Assembly: GCA_019419555.1 (NCBI GenBank)
Contig: DXZR01000051.1
Coordinates: 1-6,130 of the forward strand
Direction of reading: 5' to 3'
Length of the DNA: 6,130 nucleotides
From: Collinsella sp.
Lineage (GTDB): Bacteria > Actinomycetota > Coriobacteriia > Coriobacteriales > Coriobacteriaceae
This document shows, one piece after another, positions 1 through 5,972 of this stretch; within the stretch, counting starts at the first letter, position 1; the number at the start of each line of letters is the position of its first letter. The notes under the pieces are model-generated. The model saw only the letters and a list, made by a program, of their open reading frames with translations. It was not told where the DNA came from and made no database searches. Both the position numbers and the translations under genes were made by a program.

Positions 1-54
1 CTGGTGATCTCCGCCTTGAGAGGGCGGCGTCCTAAACCGCTAGACGAACGGGCC
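1..54 (-). tRNA. tRNA-Glu (anticodon CTC), 3' end cut off by the window edge
   Basis: Read on the minus strand from 54, the sequence folds as a tRNA: 7-nt acceptor 5' strand GGCCCGT, a D arm with stem GTC/GAC around the loop AGCGGTTTA, an anticodon stem CCGCC/GGCGG closing the 7-nt loop CTCTCAA, a variable loop AGATC, and the 5' strand of the T stem (ACCAG). The anticodon is CTC (plus positions 18-20), reading the Glu codon GAG. The body matches bacterial tRNA-Glu in its GTCTAGCGGTTTAGGAC D-arm region. The T loop, the 3' acceptor strand and any encoded CCA lie left of position 1, so it cannot be seen whether CCA is encoded. It lies 127 bases downstream of cca on the same strand. Confidence 0.93.
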
Positions 55-88
55 ACATGACATCTGCACTGCCGTGCTGCGAAGAAAT

Positions 89-117
89 ATATTACGGGAC
101 AAAAAACGTCAGCGCAA
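89..117 (-). promoter_or_regulatory. Probable sigma-70 type promoter of the tRNA-Glu gene
   Basis: On the minus strand there is a -35-like TTGCGC (plus 112-117) and a -10-like TAATAT (plus 89-94) separated by exactly 17 bases. This would start transcription near plus 82, about 28 bases before the 5' end of the mature tRNA, a normal length for a leader removed by RNase P. The assignment rests on consensus similarity only. The tRNA could also be reached by read-through from cca, since no convincing terminator separates them. Confidence 0.5.
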
Positions 118-181
118 GAAGAAATTCCAAATTGCCAAAAAATTGTCGGCAGGTTATGGAACACGCAGGTAAACTGGGTAG

Positions 182-1576
182 CTAATTCAAGTTGAGATGG
201 ACCAAAAGAGCTTCGCGATCGTTGGGAATGTTGTCTTCGATCACGGCGTCGAGGGCGGAGTTGAGAAGCTGACCCAGTTCCGGCCCGGGCTTGACTCCGG
301 CACGGATCAGGTCGCCGCCGTTGATGGAGAGCATCTTGAGCGTATAGGGCTCCCCTGCCTTCAGCAGCTCGTGCGCCATCGCGCGCATCTCCTCAATCGT
401 CTCAACGTAATAGAAGCACGACGGGGCCTTGCCAAGTGTGTCGGCACGCTTAAGGTCCATGAGCTCGTCAATCAGGCGGGCCGTGTCGACGCCCTCACCC
501 GAAAGCGCGCGCATCATATTGAGCAGACAGGAGCGCTCGGGGCGCAGCGGCTTGTCATGGTATTTGATGAGCAGGCACACGTCGCGCACCAAGTCGTGCG
601 AGAGCGCCAGGCGATCCATAATGACGCGCGCCTTCTTGGCGCCGAGCTCGGGATGACCGTAGAAGTGTCCGCTACCGGCATGGTCGACCGTGAAGCACTC
701 GGGCTTGGACACATCGTGCAAAAACGCCGCCCACATAAGGCTCGACGAGGGCGCGACGCCGTCACACAGCGCGAGCTCCCCCGCCACCGTCAGCACACGG
801 GCAATATGCACGTAGACGTTAAACGCATGATAGACACTGCGCTGATCAAACCCGCGACCCGCTGCCAACTCGGGCACGGCGGCGCAGATGAGCTCGGGAT
901 AGCGGAGCATCGCGTCTCCCCCATGACCGGTCGAAAGAATGCCCTCGAGCTCAATACCCACACGCTCACGCGCCACGGCATCGAGCAGCGGCGCGCACTC
1001 GGCAAGCGCACGCTTGGTCTCGGGCTCAATCATAAAGTCCAGACGGCAGGCAAAGCGCACCGCACGCAGCATGCGCAGGGCGTCCTCGTTAAAGCGACGC
1101 TTGGGATCGCCGACAGCGCGAATCAGCTTGCGCTCCAAGTCACCCTGGCCGTCGTAGCGGTCGACAAGCCCGCGCTCGGGATGCCAGGCCATGGCATTGA
1201 CGGTAAAGTCGCGGCGCACCAGATCGTCCTCGAGCGAGGCGGCACGCTCCACACTCTGGGGATGACGACCATCGGTGTAAAAGCCATCCAGACGGTACGT
1301 GGTGACCTCGATACGCTCGCCATCGGAAATAGCCGTGATTCCGCCAAATTTAATGCCCGACTCCACAACCGCGATGCCGGCGGCCTCGAGCGCCGCTTTG
1401 GACTCCTGCCACAGGCCGCTACAGCACATATCAACATCGTGGCTGGGGTACCCCATCAGGGCGTCGCGCACCCAACCGCCCACGTACCAAGCCTCAAGAC
1501 CAGCCGCCTCAAGCGCGCGCAGGACGCGCAGGGACGCATCGGACGGTTGAGTACCGTTGAGCGAAACATTGCACAT
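182..1576 (-). CDS. cca: CCA-adding tRNA nucleotidyltransferase (class II, with HD domain)
   Basis: The 464-aa product adds or repairs the 3' CCA end of tRNAs in the cytoplasm using CTP and ATP. The N-terminal nucleotidyltransferase head has the class II signature: GGWVRD (33-38), then the metal-binding DVD (Asp47, Asp49), and RRDFTVNA (121-128). The RNA-binding/neck part follows, with the EDxxR nucleotide-selection motif at Glu164-Asp165-Arg168 in a run that resembles other CCA enzymes. The C-terminal half carries an HD phosphohydrolase-type domain: His250 and His257 in a HxxxVxxH-like stretch, LHD at 286-288, and later YHDKP (339-343). This head-plus-HD arrangement and the length fit actinobacterial CCA enzymes. 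The ATG at 1576 is supported by a full AGGAGG (plus 1585-1590) 8 bases upstream; the stop is TAG. The gene lies behind a terminator, so it probably has its own promoter between 1590 and 1678, but no match there is convincing. No clear terminator follows it. Confidence 0.96.
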   Translation of the reverse strand: MCNVSLNGTQPSDASLRVLRALEAAGLEAWYVGGWVRDALMGYPSHDVDMCCSGLWQESKAALEAAGIAVVESGIKFGGITAISDGERIEVTTYRLDGFYTDGRHPQSVERAASLEDDLVRRDFTVNAMAWHPERGLVDRYDGQGDLERKLIRAVGDPKRRFNEDALRMLRAVRFACRLDFMIEPETKRALAECAPLLDAVARERVGIELEGILSTGHGGDAMLRYPELICAAVPELAAGRGFDQRSVYHAFNVYVHIARVLTVAGELALCDGVAPSSSLMWAAFLHDVSKPECFTVDHAGSGHFYGHPELGAKKARVIMDRLALSHDLVRDVCLLIKYHDKPLRPERSCLLNMMRALSGEGVDTARLIDELMDLKRADTLGKAPSCFYYVETIEEMRAMAHELLKAGEPYTLKMLSINGGDLIRAGVKPGPELGQLLNSALDAVIEDNIPNDREALLVHLNLN

Positions 1577-1584
1577 GCCTATGG

Positions 1585-1590
1585 CCTCCT
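1585..1590 (-). promoter_or_regulatory. Ribosome binding site of cca
   Basis: A perfect AGGAGG on the minus strand ends 8 bases before the ATG at 1576. It is the strongest Shine-Dalgarno sequence in the window and fixes the start of cca. Confidence 0.8.
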
Positions 1591-1673
1591 GCGACTATCA
1601 AATTGGCTATCGATTGCGTCTGCAAAAAGTCTAGCAAGAAACAGCCTCCACTGCACACGCAAGTCCGATAAAC

Positions 1674-1707
1674 AAAAACGCATCCGTCCTAGTCTAAGAC
1701 GGATGCG
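1674..1707 (-). terminator. Intrinsic terminator of the downstream PfkB kinase gene
   Basis: A perfect 10-bp inverted repeat (plus 1679-1688 with 1698-1707, arm CGCATCCGTC) encloses a 9-base loop. Read on the minus strand it is followed directly by TTTTTGTTT. It starts 33 bases after the stop codon of the kinase at 1741-2673. There is no T run on the plus-strand side, so it works in the minus direction only. Confidence 0.92.
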
Positions 1708-1740
1708 AAATAATCAAACTATTCAGACAAGGTGCCGGAA

Positions 1741-2673
1741 CTAGCAGACCTGGCGAACCTCGATGTGCTTCTTATATTCGTCCACCTTGGCAAAATCACC
1801 CAGACCGGGGCACTCGACCACGTTGGCGCCAGTGGCCATCGAAAGGCGCAGGGCGTCCTCGACGCGCTCGGGGGCGTCGTGCCACACGGACAGGAAGGCA
1901 GCGAGCGAGGAATCGCCGGCGCACACAGTCGACAGCAGCTTGACGTCGAAGGTGCGGTTGGCAAACCAGATATGCTCGCCGTTGGAGAAGTACGCACCGG
2001 CGCCACCAAGGGTCAGCAGCACGTTCTTGGCGCCCTTGGCGTGCAGCTCGGCCATAGCGCCCTTGACGGACTCGTCGCCACCACCGCTCACCTTGATGCC
2101 AAAGATGTCAAGCAGCTCGTCGTCATTGGGCTTGATCAGCAGTGGCTCCAGAGCAATGAGGTCTGCCAGCTGATGGCTCGAGATATCGAGCACGAACTCG
2201 GCGCCCTTTGCCTTCACGCGACGCAGGACCTCGGCCAAGAAGCCCTCGGAAGTGTTGGGAGGCAGCGAGCCGCTGATGACCAGGCAGGTCATGTCATCGA
2301 GCGAATCGATAAGTTCAAACATCTCCTGCTCGTTGGCCTCATTGATGGCGGCACCGGCATTGACCATGTTGTACTCGGTGTCGGGACCGGCGTTGAGGAA
2401 CACATTGACGCGCGTAATACCGTCGGTCCACACGGGCTTGACGGGCACGCCCAGGGCCTCGGCGCCCTTAACGATAAACTCACCCGAGAAGCCGGCGAAG
2501 AAACCCAGGATCGTGGTGTCGACACCATAGTGGTCAAGCGTAAACGAGACGTTGAGGCCCTTGCCGTTGGGCGTGTAGACGGCATTGCGGGTACGCGTGA
2601 CGGTGTTGGCAGCAAGACCGTCGCAGGCGATGTTGTAGTCAATGGCGGGATTTGCAGTGAGCGTGTATATCAT
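1741..2673 (-). CDS. PfkB-family sugar-phosphate kinase, 1-phosphofructokinase (FruK/LacC) type, downstream copy
   Basis: This 310-aa cytosolic kinase belongs to the ribokinase/PfkB family, in the branch that phosphorylates hexose monophosphates to bisphosphates (fructose 1-phosphate or tagatose 6-phosphate with ATP). Visible features in order: TLTANPAID near the N-terminus (4-12), NGKGLNVS (36-43) in the substrate-binding position usually written GGKGxN, DGITRVN (84-90), SGSLPP (134-139), LLIKPNDDE (178-186), and the ATP/catalytic motif CAGDS (251-255) with the probable catalytic base Asp254. The usual first Gly of GAGDS is Cys251. The start is the ATG at 2673: it has AAAGGA 6 bases upstream and places MIYTLTANPA level with the paralogue; a GTG at 2688 would add five residues and overlap the Shine-Dalgarno sequence. 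It is a duplicate of the kinase at 2862-3794 (about 52 of the first 94 residues identical by eye). The true sugar cannot be settled from sequence; tagatose-6-phosphate kinase is the main alternative. Confidence 0.9.
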   Translation of the reverse strand: MIYTLTANPAIDYNIACDGLAANTVTRTRNAVYTPNGKGLNVSFTLDHYGVDTTILGFFAGFSGEFIVKGAEALGVPVKPVWTDGITRVNVFLNAGPDTEYNMVNAGAAINEANEQEMFELIDSLDDMTCLVISGSLPPNTSEGFLAEVLRRVKAKGAEFVLDISSHQLADLIALEPLLIKPNDDELLDIFGIKVSGGGDESVKGAMAELHAKGAKNVLLTLGGAGAYFSNGEHIWFANRTFDVKLLSTVCAGDSSLAAFLSVWHDAPERVEDALRLSMATGANVVECPGLGDFAKVDEYKKHIEVRQVC

Positions 2674-2679
2674 GAATGT

Positions 2680-2685
2680 TCCTTT
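2680..2685 (-). promoter_or_regulatory. Ribosome binding site that decides the start of the downstream kinase
   Basis: AAAGGA on the minus strand lies 6 bases before the ATG at 2673. It falls inside the five-codon extension that would exist if the upstream GTG (2688) were used, so it favours the ATG and a 310-aa product equal in length to the paralogue. Confidence 0.7.
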
Positions 2686-2707
2686 CACGAAGCAACGTGT
2701 TAATGAA

Positions 2708-2713
2708 AGTATA
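2708..2713 (-). promoter_or_regulatory. Possible -10 element of the downstream kinase gene
   Basis: TATACT on the minus strand (one mismatch to TATAAT) lies 34 bases upstream of the ATG at 2673, giving a leader of roughly 28 bases. No good -35 hexamer is seen 16-18 bases upstream, so the promoter may depend on an activator. A promoter is expected here because a strong terminator (2803-2833) isolates this gene from the kinase upstream. The 6-bp inverted repeat TGAAAG/CTTTCA (2704-2709 and 2682-2687) overlaps this element and the Shine-Dalgarno region. Confidence 0.4.
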
Positions 2714-2802
2714 TTCCACGCATCGGTAAAAGGCTAGGACAACTCGGTGAACGGTGTGGAAGCGATGAAGTACGGCAGGACATCTCTCCCCTATGACGGA
2801 AC

Positions 2803-2833
2803 AAAAAGGCGCCCTGGCCGAAACCGGGGCGCC
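2803..2833 (-). terminator. Intrinsic terminator of the upstream PfkB kinase gene
   Basis: A 7-bp all-GC stem (plus 2808-2814 with 2827-2833, arm GGCGCCC) encloses a 12-base loop that can pair further inside. It is followed on the minus strand by TTTTT (plus 2803-2807). It begins 28 bases after the TAA stop of the kinase at 2862 and probably ends the ptsI-kinase transcript. Confidence 0.88.
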
Positions 2834-2861
2834 GCATGCGCACGAATATGTCGCGTTTCGA

Positions 2862-3794
2862 TTACTGACGATCGAGCTTGCGGACAGCAACGCGCTTGCT
2901 GTACTCGTCAACGTGACCAAAGTCGCCAATGCCGACGGACTCGGCAACGTTGGCGCCGGTGGCCATAGCGAGCTTCATGGCCTCCTCGACGTTGTCGCGA
3001 TCCCTGTACCACTTGTGCAGGAACGCAGCGAGGGTGCAGTCGCCGGCGCAGACGGAAGAGACCAGCTTGATGTTGAACTCACGCTTGGCGTACCAGATGT
3101 CCTCGCCGTTGGAGAAGTAAGCGTCGCCGCGGCTACCACGGGTGAGCAGCACGTTCTGAACGCCAGCGTCGTGAGCCATCTTCATGGCGACACGAACCTC
3201 GTCGTCGGTGTCGACCGGCACGCCGAAGATGGCCTTCATCTCGTGATGGTTCGGCTTGATGAGCAGCGGCTTCTTGTGAGCGAGCTCCTTGAGCTTGTCG
3301 GAGGACAGGTCCAGGACGACGTCAGCGCCACGAGCCTGAGCGTGCTCCATGACCTGAGCCAGGAAGTCGGGCGTAGCTTTGGGAGGCACGGAGCCGGAGA
3401 CGATCAGGCACTCGAGATCGCCCGCGGTGTCCAGGATGTTGTAGAGCTCCTCCTGGTGCTGCGGCGTGATCGGGGCGCCGGGGTTCAGGATGCCGTACTC
3501 GTGCTGGCCATCGTTGACGTAGGTGTTAATGCGCGTGATACCGTCGGTCCAGACCGGGCGGCAGAGGCAACCCAGGTTCATGACCTCCTCGACGATGAAC
3601 TTGCCCGTGAAGCCAGCGAAGAAGCCGAGCGCGACGGTGTCGACGCCCATCTTCTTAAAGGCGAAGGACACGTCGAGGCCCTTGCCGTTAGCCGTGTAGC
3701 TGGCCGAACCGGTGCGGACGTTCTCGTCGGGCTCGAGCGGAGAGCTCGAAACCGTCATGTCGACAGCCGGGTTAGCGGTTAGCGTGTAGAACAT
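2862..3794 (-). CDS. PfkB-family sugar-phosphate kinase, 1-phosphofructokinase (FruK/LacC) type, upstream copy
   Basis: This 310-aa ribokinase-fold enzyme is the paralogue of the 1741-2673 product and probably makes fructose 1,6-bisphosphate (or tagatose bisphosphate) from a PTS-derived sugar phosphate. Motifs: TLTANPAVD (4-12), NGKGLDVS (36-43), DGITRIN (84-90), SGSVPP (133-138), LLIKPNHHE (177-185), and CAGDC (249-253) with the probable catalytic base Asp252. Two positions differ from the family norm: Asp41 stands where the GKGxN Asn is usual (the paralogue keeps Asn), and the GAGDS motif reads CAGDC, with Cys replacing both the first Gly and the Ser. The ATG at 3794 has AGGGGG (plus 3803-3808) 8 bases upstream. 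It starts 74 bases after ptsI ends with no U-tract terminator between, so co-transcription with ptsI is likely. The link to ptsHI supports a role in PTS sugar catabolism; the exact substrate is open. Confidence 0.9.
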   Translation of the reverse strand: MFYTLTANPAVDMTVSSSPLEPDENVRTGSASYTANGKGLDVSFAFKKMGVDTVALGFFAGFTGKFIVEEVMNLGCLCRPVWTDGITRINTYVNDGQHEYGILNPGAPITPQHQEELYNILDTAGDLECLIVSGSVPPKATPDFLAQVMEHAQARGADVVLDLSSDKLKELAHKKPLLIKPNHHEMKAIFGVPVDTDDEVRVAMKMAHDAGVQNVLLTRGSRGDAYFSNGEDIWYAKREFNIKLVSSVCAGDCTLAAFLHKWYRDRDNVEEAMKLAMATGANVAESVGIGDFGHVDEYSKRVAVRKLDRQ

Positions 3795-3804
3795 TTACAG
3801 TACC

Positions 3805-3851
3805 CCCTGTATATGTGAGGGCCGCGTGGCCGGCCCATTCCAACCACGCGG
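3805..3851 (-). promoter_or_regulatory. GC-rich hairpin(s) between ptsI and the kinase, no U tract
   Basis: A perfect 8-bp inverted repeat (plus 3822-3829 CCGCGTGG with 3844-3851) has a 14-base loop. On the minus strand it is followed by CCCTCACATATAC rather than T residues, so it does not look like an intrinsic terminator; it may stabilise the ptsI mRNA end or tune expression of the kinase. Two other pairings use the same bases: GGGCCG/CGGCCC (3819-3824 with 3831-3836), which excludes the first stem, and CCCT/AGGG (3818-3821 with 3805-3808), which would cover the kinase Shine-Dalgarno sequence. Confidence 0.5.
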
Positions 3852-3868
3852 TTACCTCTGATACCAAA

Positions 3869-5572
3869 TTAGCGAGCTGCGGACTCGAGCAGTGCCTTGA
3901 CCTCGGCGGCGGTGTTGCAGGCGAGCGCCTTCTCGGCGAGCTCGTCGCACTCGGCCTTGGTCCACTGACTGATGGTCTTACGGGCGCGCAGGATCGACGG
4001 AGCACTCATCGAGAACTCCTCCAGGCCCCAGCTGATCAGCAGCGGCTCGAGCAGCGGATCGGCAGCGGCCTCGCCGCACATACCGACCATGATGCCGGCC
4101 TTCACGCCGCTCTCGATGATGTTCTTGAGCGAGCGGAGCACGGCGGGATAGTAAACCTGGTACAGGTTGGAGATGGTGTCGTTGCCACGGTCGGCGCACA
4201 TGGTGTAGCCGATCAGGTCGTTGGTGCCGATGGAGAAGAAGTCGGCGACCTCGGCAAGACGGTCTGCGAGCAGCGAAGCGGCGGGCGTCTCGACCATGAT
4301 GCCGACCTCGATGTTCTCGTTGAACTTGCGCCCCTCTTCGGTCAGCTCGGCCTTGCACTGCTCGACGAGCTCCTTGACAGCCAAGACCTCCTCGACGCAG
4401 GTGACGAGCGGGATCATGATCTTGACGTCACCGAAGGCGCTAGCGCGCAGCAGAGCGCGGAGCTGGACCTTGTACTGGTCGGGATTGGCCAAGCAGTAAC
4501 GCACGGCGCGGAAGCCCATGAAGGGGTTGTCTTCCTTGACCATATGCAGATACGGAATCTCCTTGTCGCCACCCACATCGAGCGTGCGGATGATGACCGG
4601 AGCACCCTTGAGCGCGCTGGCGACCTTACGGTAGGCGTTGAACTGCTCCTCCTCGGAAGGAAGCTCAGCAGAGTCCATGAACAGGAACTCGGAGCGGAAC
4701 AGACCGATAGCCTCGGCGTCGTGATCGAGCGCGTTGGGCACGTCATCGGGGTTACCGATGTTGCAGGCGATGATCTTCTTGATGCCATCAGCAGTCACGG
4801 ACGGCTTGCCACGGAAGGCCTCGAGGGCTGCCTTCTCGGCAGCGAAGGCCTCGGCCTTGGCGGTGTAGGCAGCGAGCGTCTCCTCGTCGGGATCGGCCTC
4901 GACGATACCCTTGCCGCCGTCGACGACAACGGTCATGCCGTTGCGCAGTGCGGTGCAGCTGTTGGAGACCGAAAGGACAGCCGGGATCTCGAGGGCTCGC
5001 GCAATGATCGCGGAGTGCGACGTGCGGCCACCGGTCTCGGTGACGATACCGGCAACGTGGGCCTTATCGATCGTGGCGGTCATGGACGGCGTGAGGTCGT
5101 GCACGACAACGACAGTGTTCTCGGGCAGGACGGAGAGGTCGACGACCTCCTTGCCCAGCAGCTCGGCCAGAATACCGGTGCGGATGTCGGCGATGTCAGC
5201 CGCGCGAAGACGGAACATCTCGTCGTCCATGGACAGGAACATGTTCTCGAACATGGTCGAGGTGTCCATGAGCGCCTGCTCGGCGCAGGTACCGCCGTCA
5301 ATGGCGGCGTTGATGGCGTCGGTCATACCCGGGTCCTGAGCCAGGACAATGTGTCCGCTCATGATCTCGGCCTCGGCCTCGCCCACCGTCTCCTTCATGT
5401 GGTCGGCCTGAGCCTGGGTCTTCTCGCAGAAGACCGAAAGAGCGGACTGATAGCGCTCCTTCTCTGCTGCCGAATCAGCAACCTCATGCGGCTCAAACGT
5501 CAAGTCGGGATCGACGGCGACCATGACGGTGCCGATACCGATGCCCTCGGAAGCGTTGACTCCCTGATACAT
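3869..5572 (-). CDS. ptsI: Phosphoenolpyruvate-protein phosphotransferase (PTS enzyme I)
   Basis: Enzyme I is the first, sugar-independent step of the PTS: it autophosphorylates on a His with PEP and passes the phosphate to HPr in the cytoplasm. The 567-aa product aligns with E. coli EI at a constant offset of three residues at all key sites: the phospho-histidine His186 in GGRTSH (181-186), PEP-site Arg293 (LFRSEF) and Arg329 (IIRTLDVGGDK), metal ligand Glu428 (MVETP), Asn451-Asp452, Arg462, and the acid-base Cys499 in GMCGE. The N-terminal HPr-binding/His domain, the linker and the C-terminal PEP-binding barrel are all complete. The ATG at 5572 is preferred because MYQGVNASEGIGIG lines up residue for residue with MISGILASPGIAFG of E. 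coli, and GAGAGG lies 7 bases upstream; an ATG two codons earlier (5578) is possible. The frame stays open to 5626, but that extension has no family counterpart. It follows ptsH by 133 bases. Confidence 0.97.
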   Translation of the reverse strand: MYQGVNASEGIGIGTVMVAVDPDLTFEPHEVADSAAEKERYQSALSVFCEKTQAQADHMKETVGEAEAEIMSGHIVLAQDPGMTDAINAAIDGGTCAEQALMDTSTMFENMFLSMDDEMFRLRAADIADIRTGILAELLGKEVVDLSVLPENTVVVVHDLTPSMTATIDKAHVAGIVTETGGRTSHSAIIARALEIPAVLSVSNSCTALRNGMTVVVDGGKGIVEADPDEETLAAYTAKAEAFAAEKAALEAFRGKPSVTADGIKKIIACNIGNPDDVPNALDHDAEAIGLFRSEFLFMDSAELPSEEEQFNAYRKVASALKGAPVIIRTLDVGGDKEIPYLHMVKEDNPFMGFRAVRYCLANPDQYKVQLRALLRASAFGDVKIMIPLVTCVEEVLAVKELVEQCKAELTEEGRKFNENIEVGIMVETPAASLLADRLAEVADFFSIGTNDLIGYTMCADRGNDTISNLYQVYYPAVLRSLKNIIESGVKAGIMVGMCGEAAADPLLEPLLISWGLEEFSMSAPSILRARKTISQWTKAECDELAEKALACNTAAEVKALLESAAR

Positions 5573-5579
5573 TCCCATT

Positions 5580-5588
5580 CCTCTCTCC
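5580..5588 (-). promoter_or_regulatory. Ribosome binding site of ptsI
   Basis: The purine run GGAGAGAGG on the minus strand contains GAGAGG 7 bases before the ATG at 5572 and GGAG 6 bases before the ATG at 5578. Both starts can be served; family alignment favours 5572. Confidence 0.6.
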
Positions 5589-5597
5589 GTGTCATGT

Positions 5598-5626
5598 GAT
5601 AAAGCGTTTTGCCATATCCATGACAA
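5598..5626 (-). promoter_or_regulatory. Possible promoter of ptsI, flanked by a 7-bp inverted repeat
   Basis: On the minus strand TTGTCA (plus 5621-5626, one mismatch to TTGACA) and TTTATC (plus 5598-5603, a poor -10) are separated by 17 bases. The predicted start is near 5591, about 20 bases before the ptsI ATG. The perfect inverted repeat TGTCATG/CATGACA (5590-5596 and 5619-5625, 22 bases between) overlaps the -35 and the predicted start, as an operator might. The weak -10 keeps confidence low, but some promoter is expected because a terminator-like hairpin lies just upstream. Confidence 0.38.
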
Positions 5627-5660
5627 AAGAGCGCAGTTACCTTACAACAGGTCACTGCGC
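5625..5660 (-). terminator. Terminator (possibly partial) between ptsH and ptsI
   Basis: The inverted repeat GCGCAGT/ACTGCGC (plus 5631-5637 with 5654-5660) continues after one mismatch with ACC/GGT (5639-5641 with 5650-5652) around an 8-base loop. Read on the minus strand it is followed by TCTTTTG. It lies 45 bases after the ptsH stop. The U run is short and interrupted, so some read-through into ptsI is likely; this would make HPr more abundant than EI, as is common. Confidence 0.8.
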
Positions 5661-5705
5661 CCCCAAATATGAACTTAGTTGTTCAACATGCGACCCGTTT
5701 GAGTT

Positions 5706-5969
5706 CTACTCGCCAAGACCGCTCTTGATGAGCTCGATGGCAGCAGCCAGAGCCTCGGCCTCGTCAGCGCCGTCACACTTGACCTCGACCTCGGTGCCGC
5801 AGGGGATACCAGCAGCCATGAGGGCCATCGGGGACTTGCCGTTGACCTCCTTCTCGGGGGTGACGACCGTCACGTCACAGGCGTACTTGCCCATGGTGGA
5901 GGCGAACAGACCAGCCGGACGCATGTGCAGACCCTGAGGATTAACGAGGGTAGCCTTCTCAGAAACCAT
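5706..5969 (-). CDS. ptsH: Phosphocarrier protein HPr
   Basis: HPr carries phosphate from enzyme I to the sugar-specific EIIA domains in the cytoplasm. The 87-aa product has the standard HPr length. The active-site motif NPQGLHMRPA (10-19) holds the phosphorylated His15, with Arg17 next to it. The regulatory-site region GKSPMALMAAGI (44-55) keeps Ser46, the residue phosphorylated by HPr kinase in Gram-positive bacteria, but has Pro at 47 where B. subtilis HPr has Ile. A single-domain protein with no signal peptide or fusion is expected and seen. The ATG at 5969 has AAAGGAG with the core AGGAG (plus 5976-5980) 6 bases upstream; the stop is TAG. It is the first gene of the cluster and precedes ptsI, the classic order. 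Its Shine-Dalgarno sequence lies in one arm of an 8-bp inverted repeat, which suggests translational control. Confidence 0.97.
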   Translation of the reverse strand: MVSEKATLVNPQGLHMRPAGLFASTMGKYACDVTVVTPEKEVNGKSPMALMAAGIPCGTEVEVKCDGADEAEALAAAIELIKSGLGE

Positions 5970-5972
5970 AGT

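Noticed and set aside
120..181. A possible terminator after cca (GCC/GGC around a T-rich stretch).
   Set aside because: The stem is only 3-4 bp and the T run lies in the loop, not after the stem.
197..1744. A 515-aa plus-strand open frame across cca.
   Set aside because: It is antisense to a gene with complete catalytic motifs and a strong ribosome binding site. Its translation has no recognisable domain, and long antisense frames arise from the codon bias of GC-rich genes.
2639..2968. Short open frames on both strands in the gap between the kinases.
   Set aside because: They run into the ends of the kinase genes or the terminator and have no good ribosome binding site or recognisable product.
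1732..3782. Plus-strand open frames of 323 and 329 aa opposite the two kinases.
   Set aside because: They mirror each other because the kinases are paralogues. Their His/Val/Asp/Gly-rich composition is typical of antisense translation.
3815..5599. A 594-aa plus-strand open frame opposite ptsI.
   Set aside because: ptsI is complete with all EI active-site residues, and the antisense product is low-complexity with no motif.
5573..5626. An 18-residue N-terminal extension of ptsI.
   Set aside because: It has no family counterpart, contains the Shine-Dalgarno sequence, and runs into the terminator region upstream.
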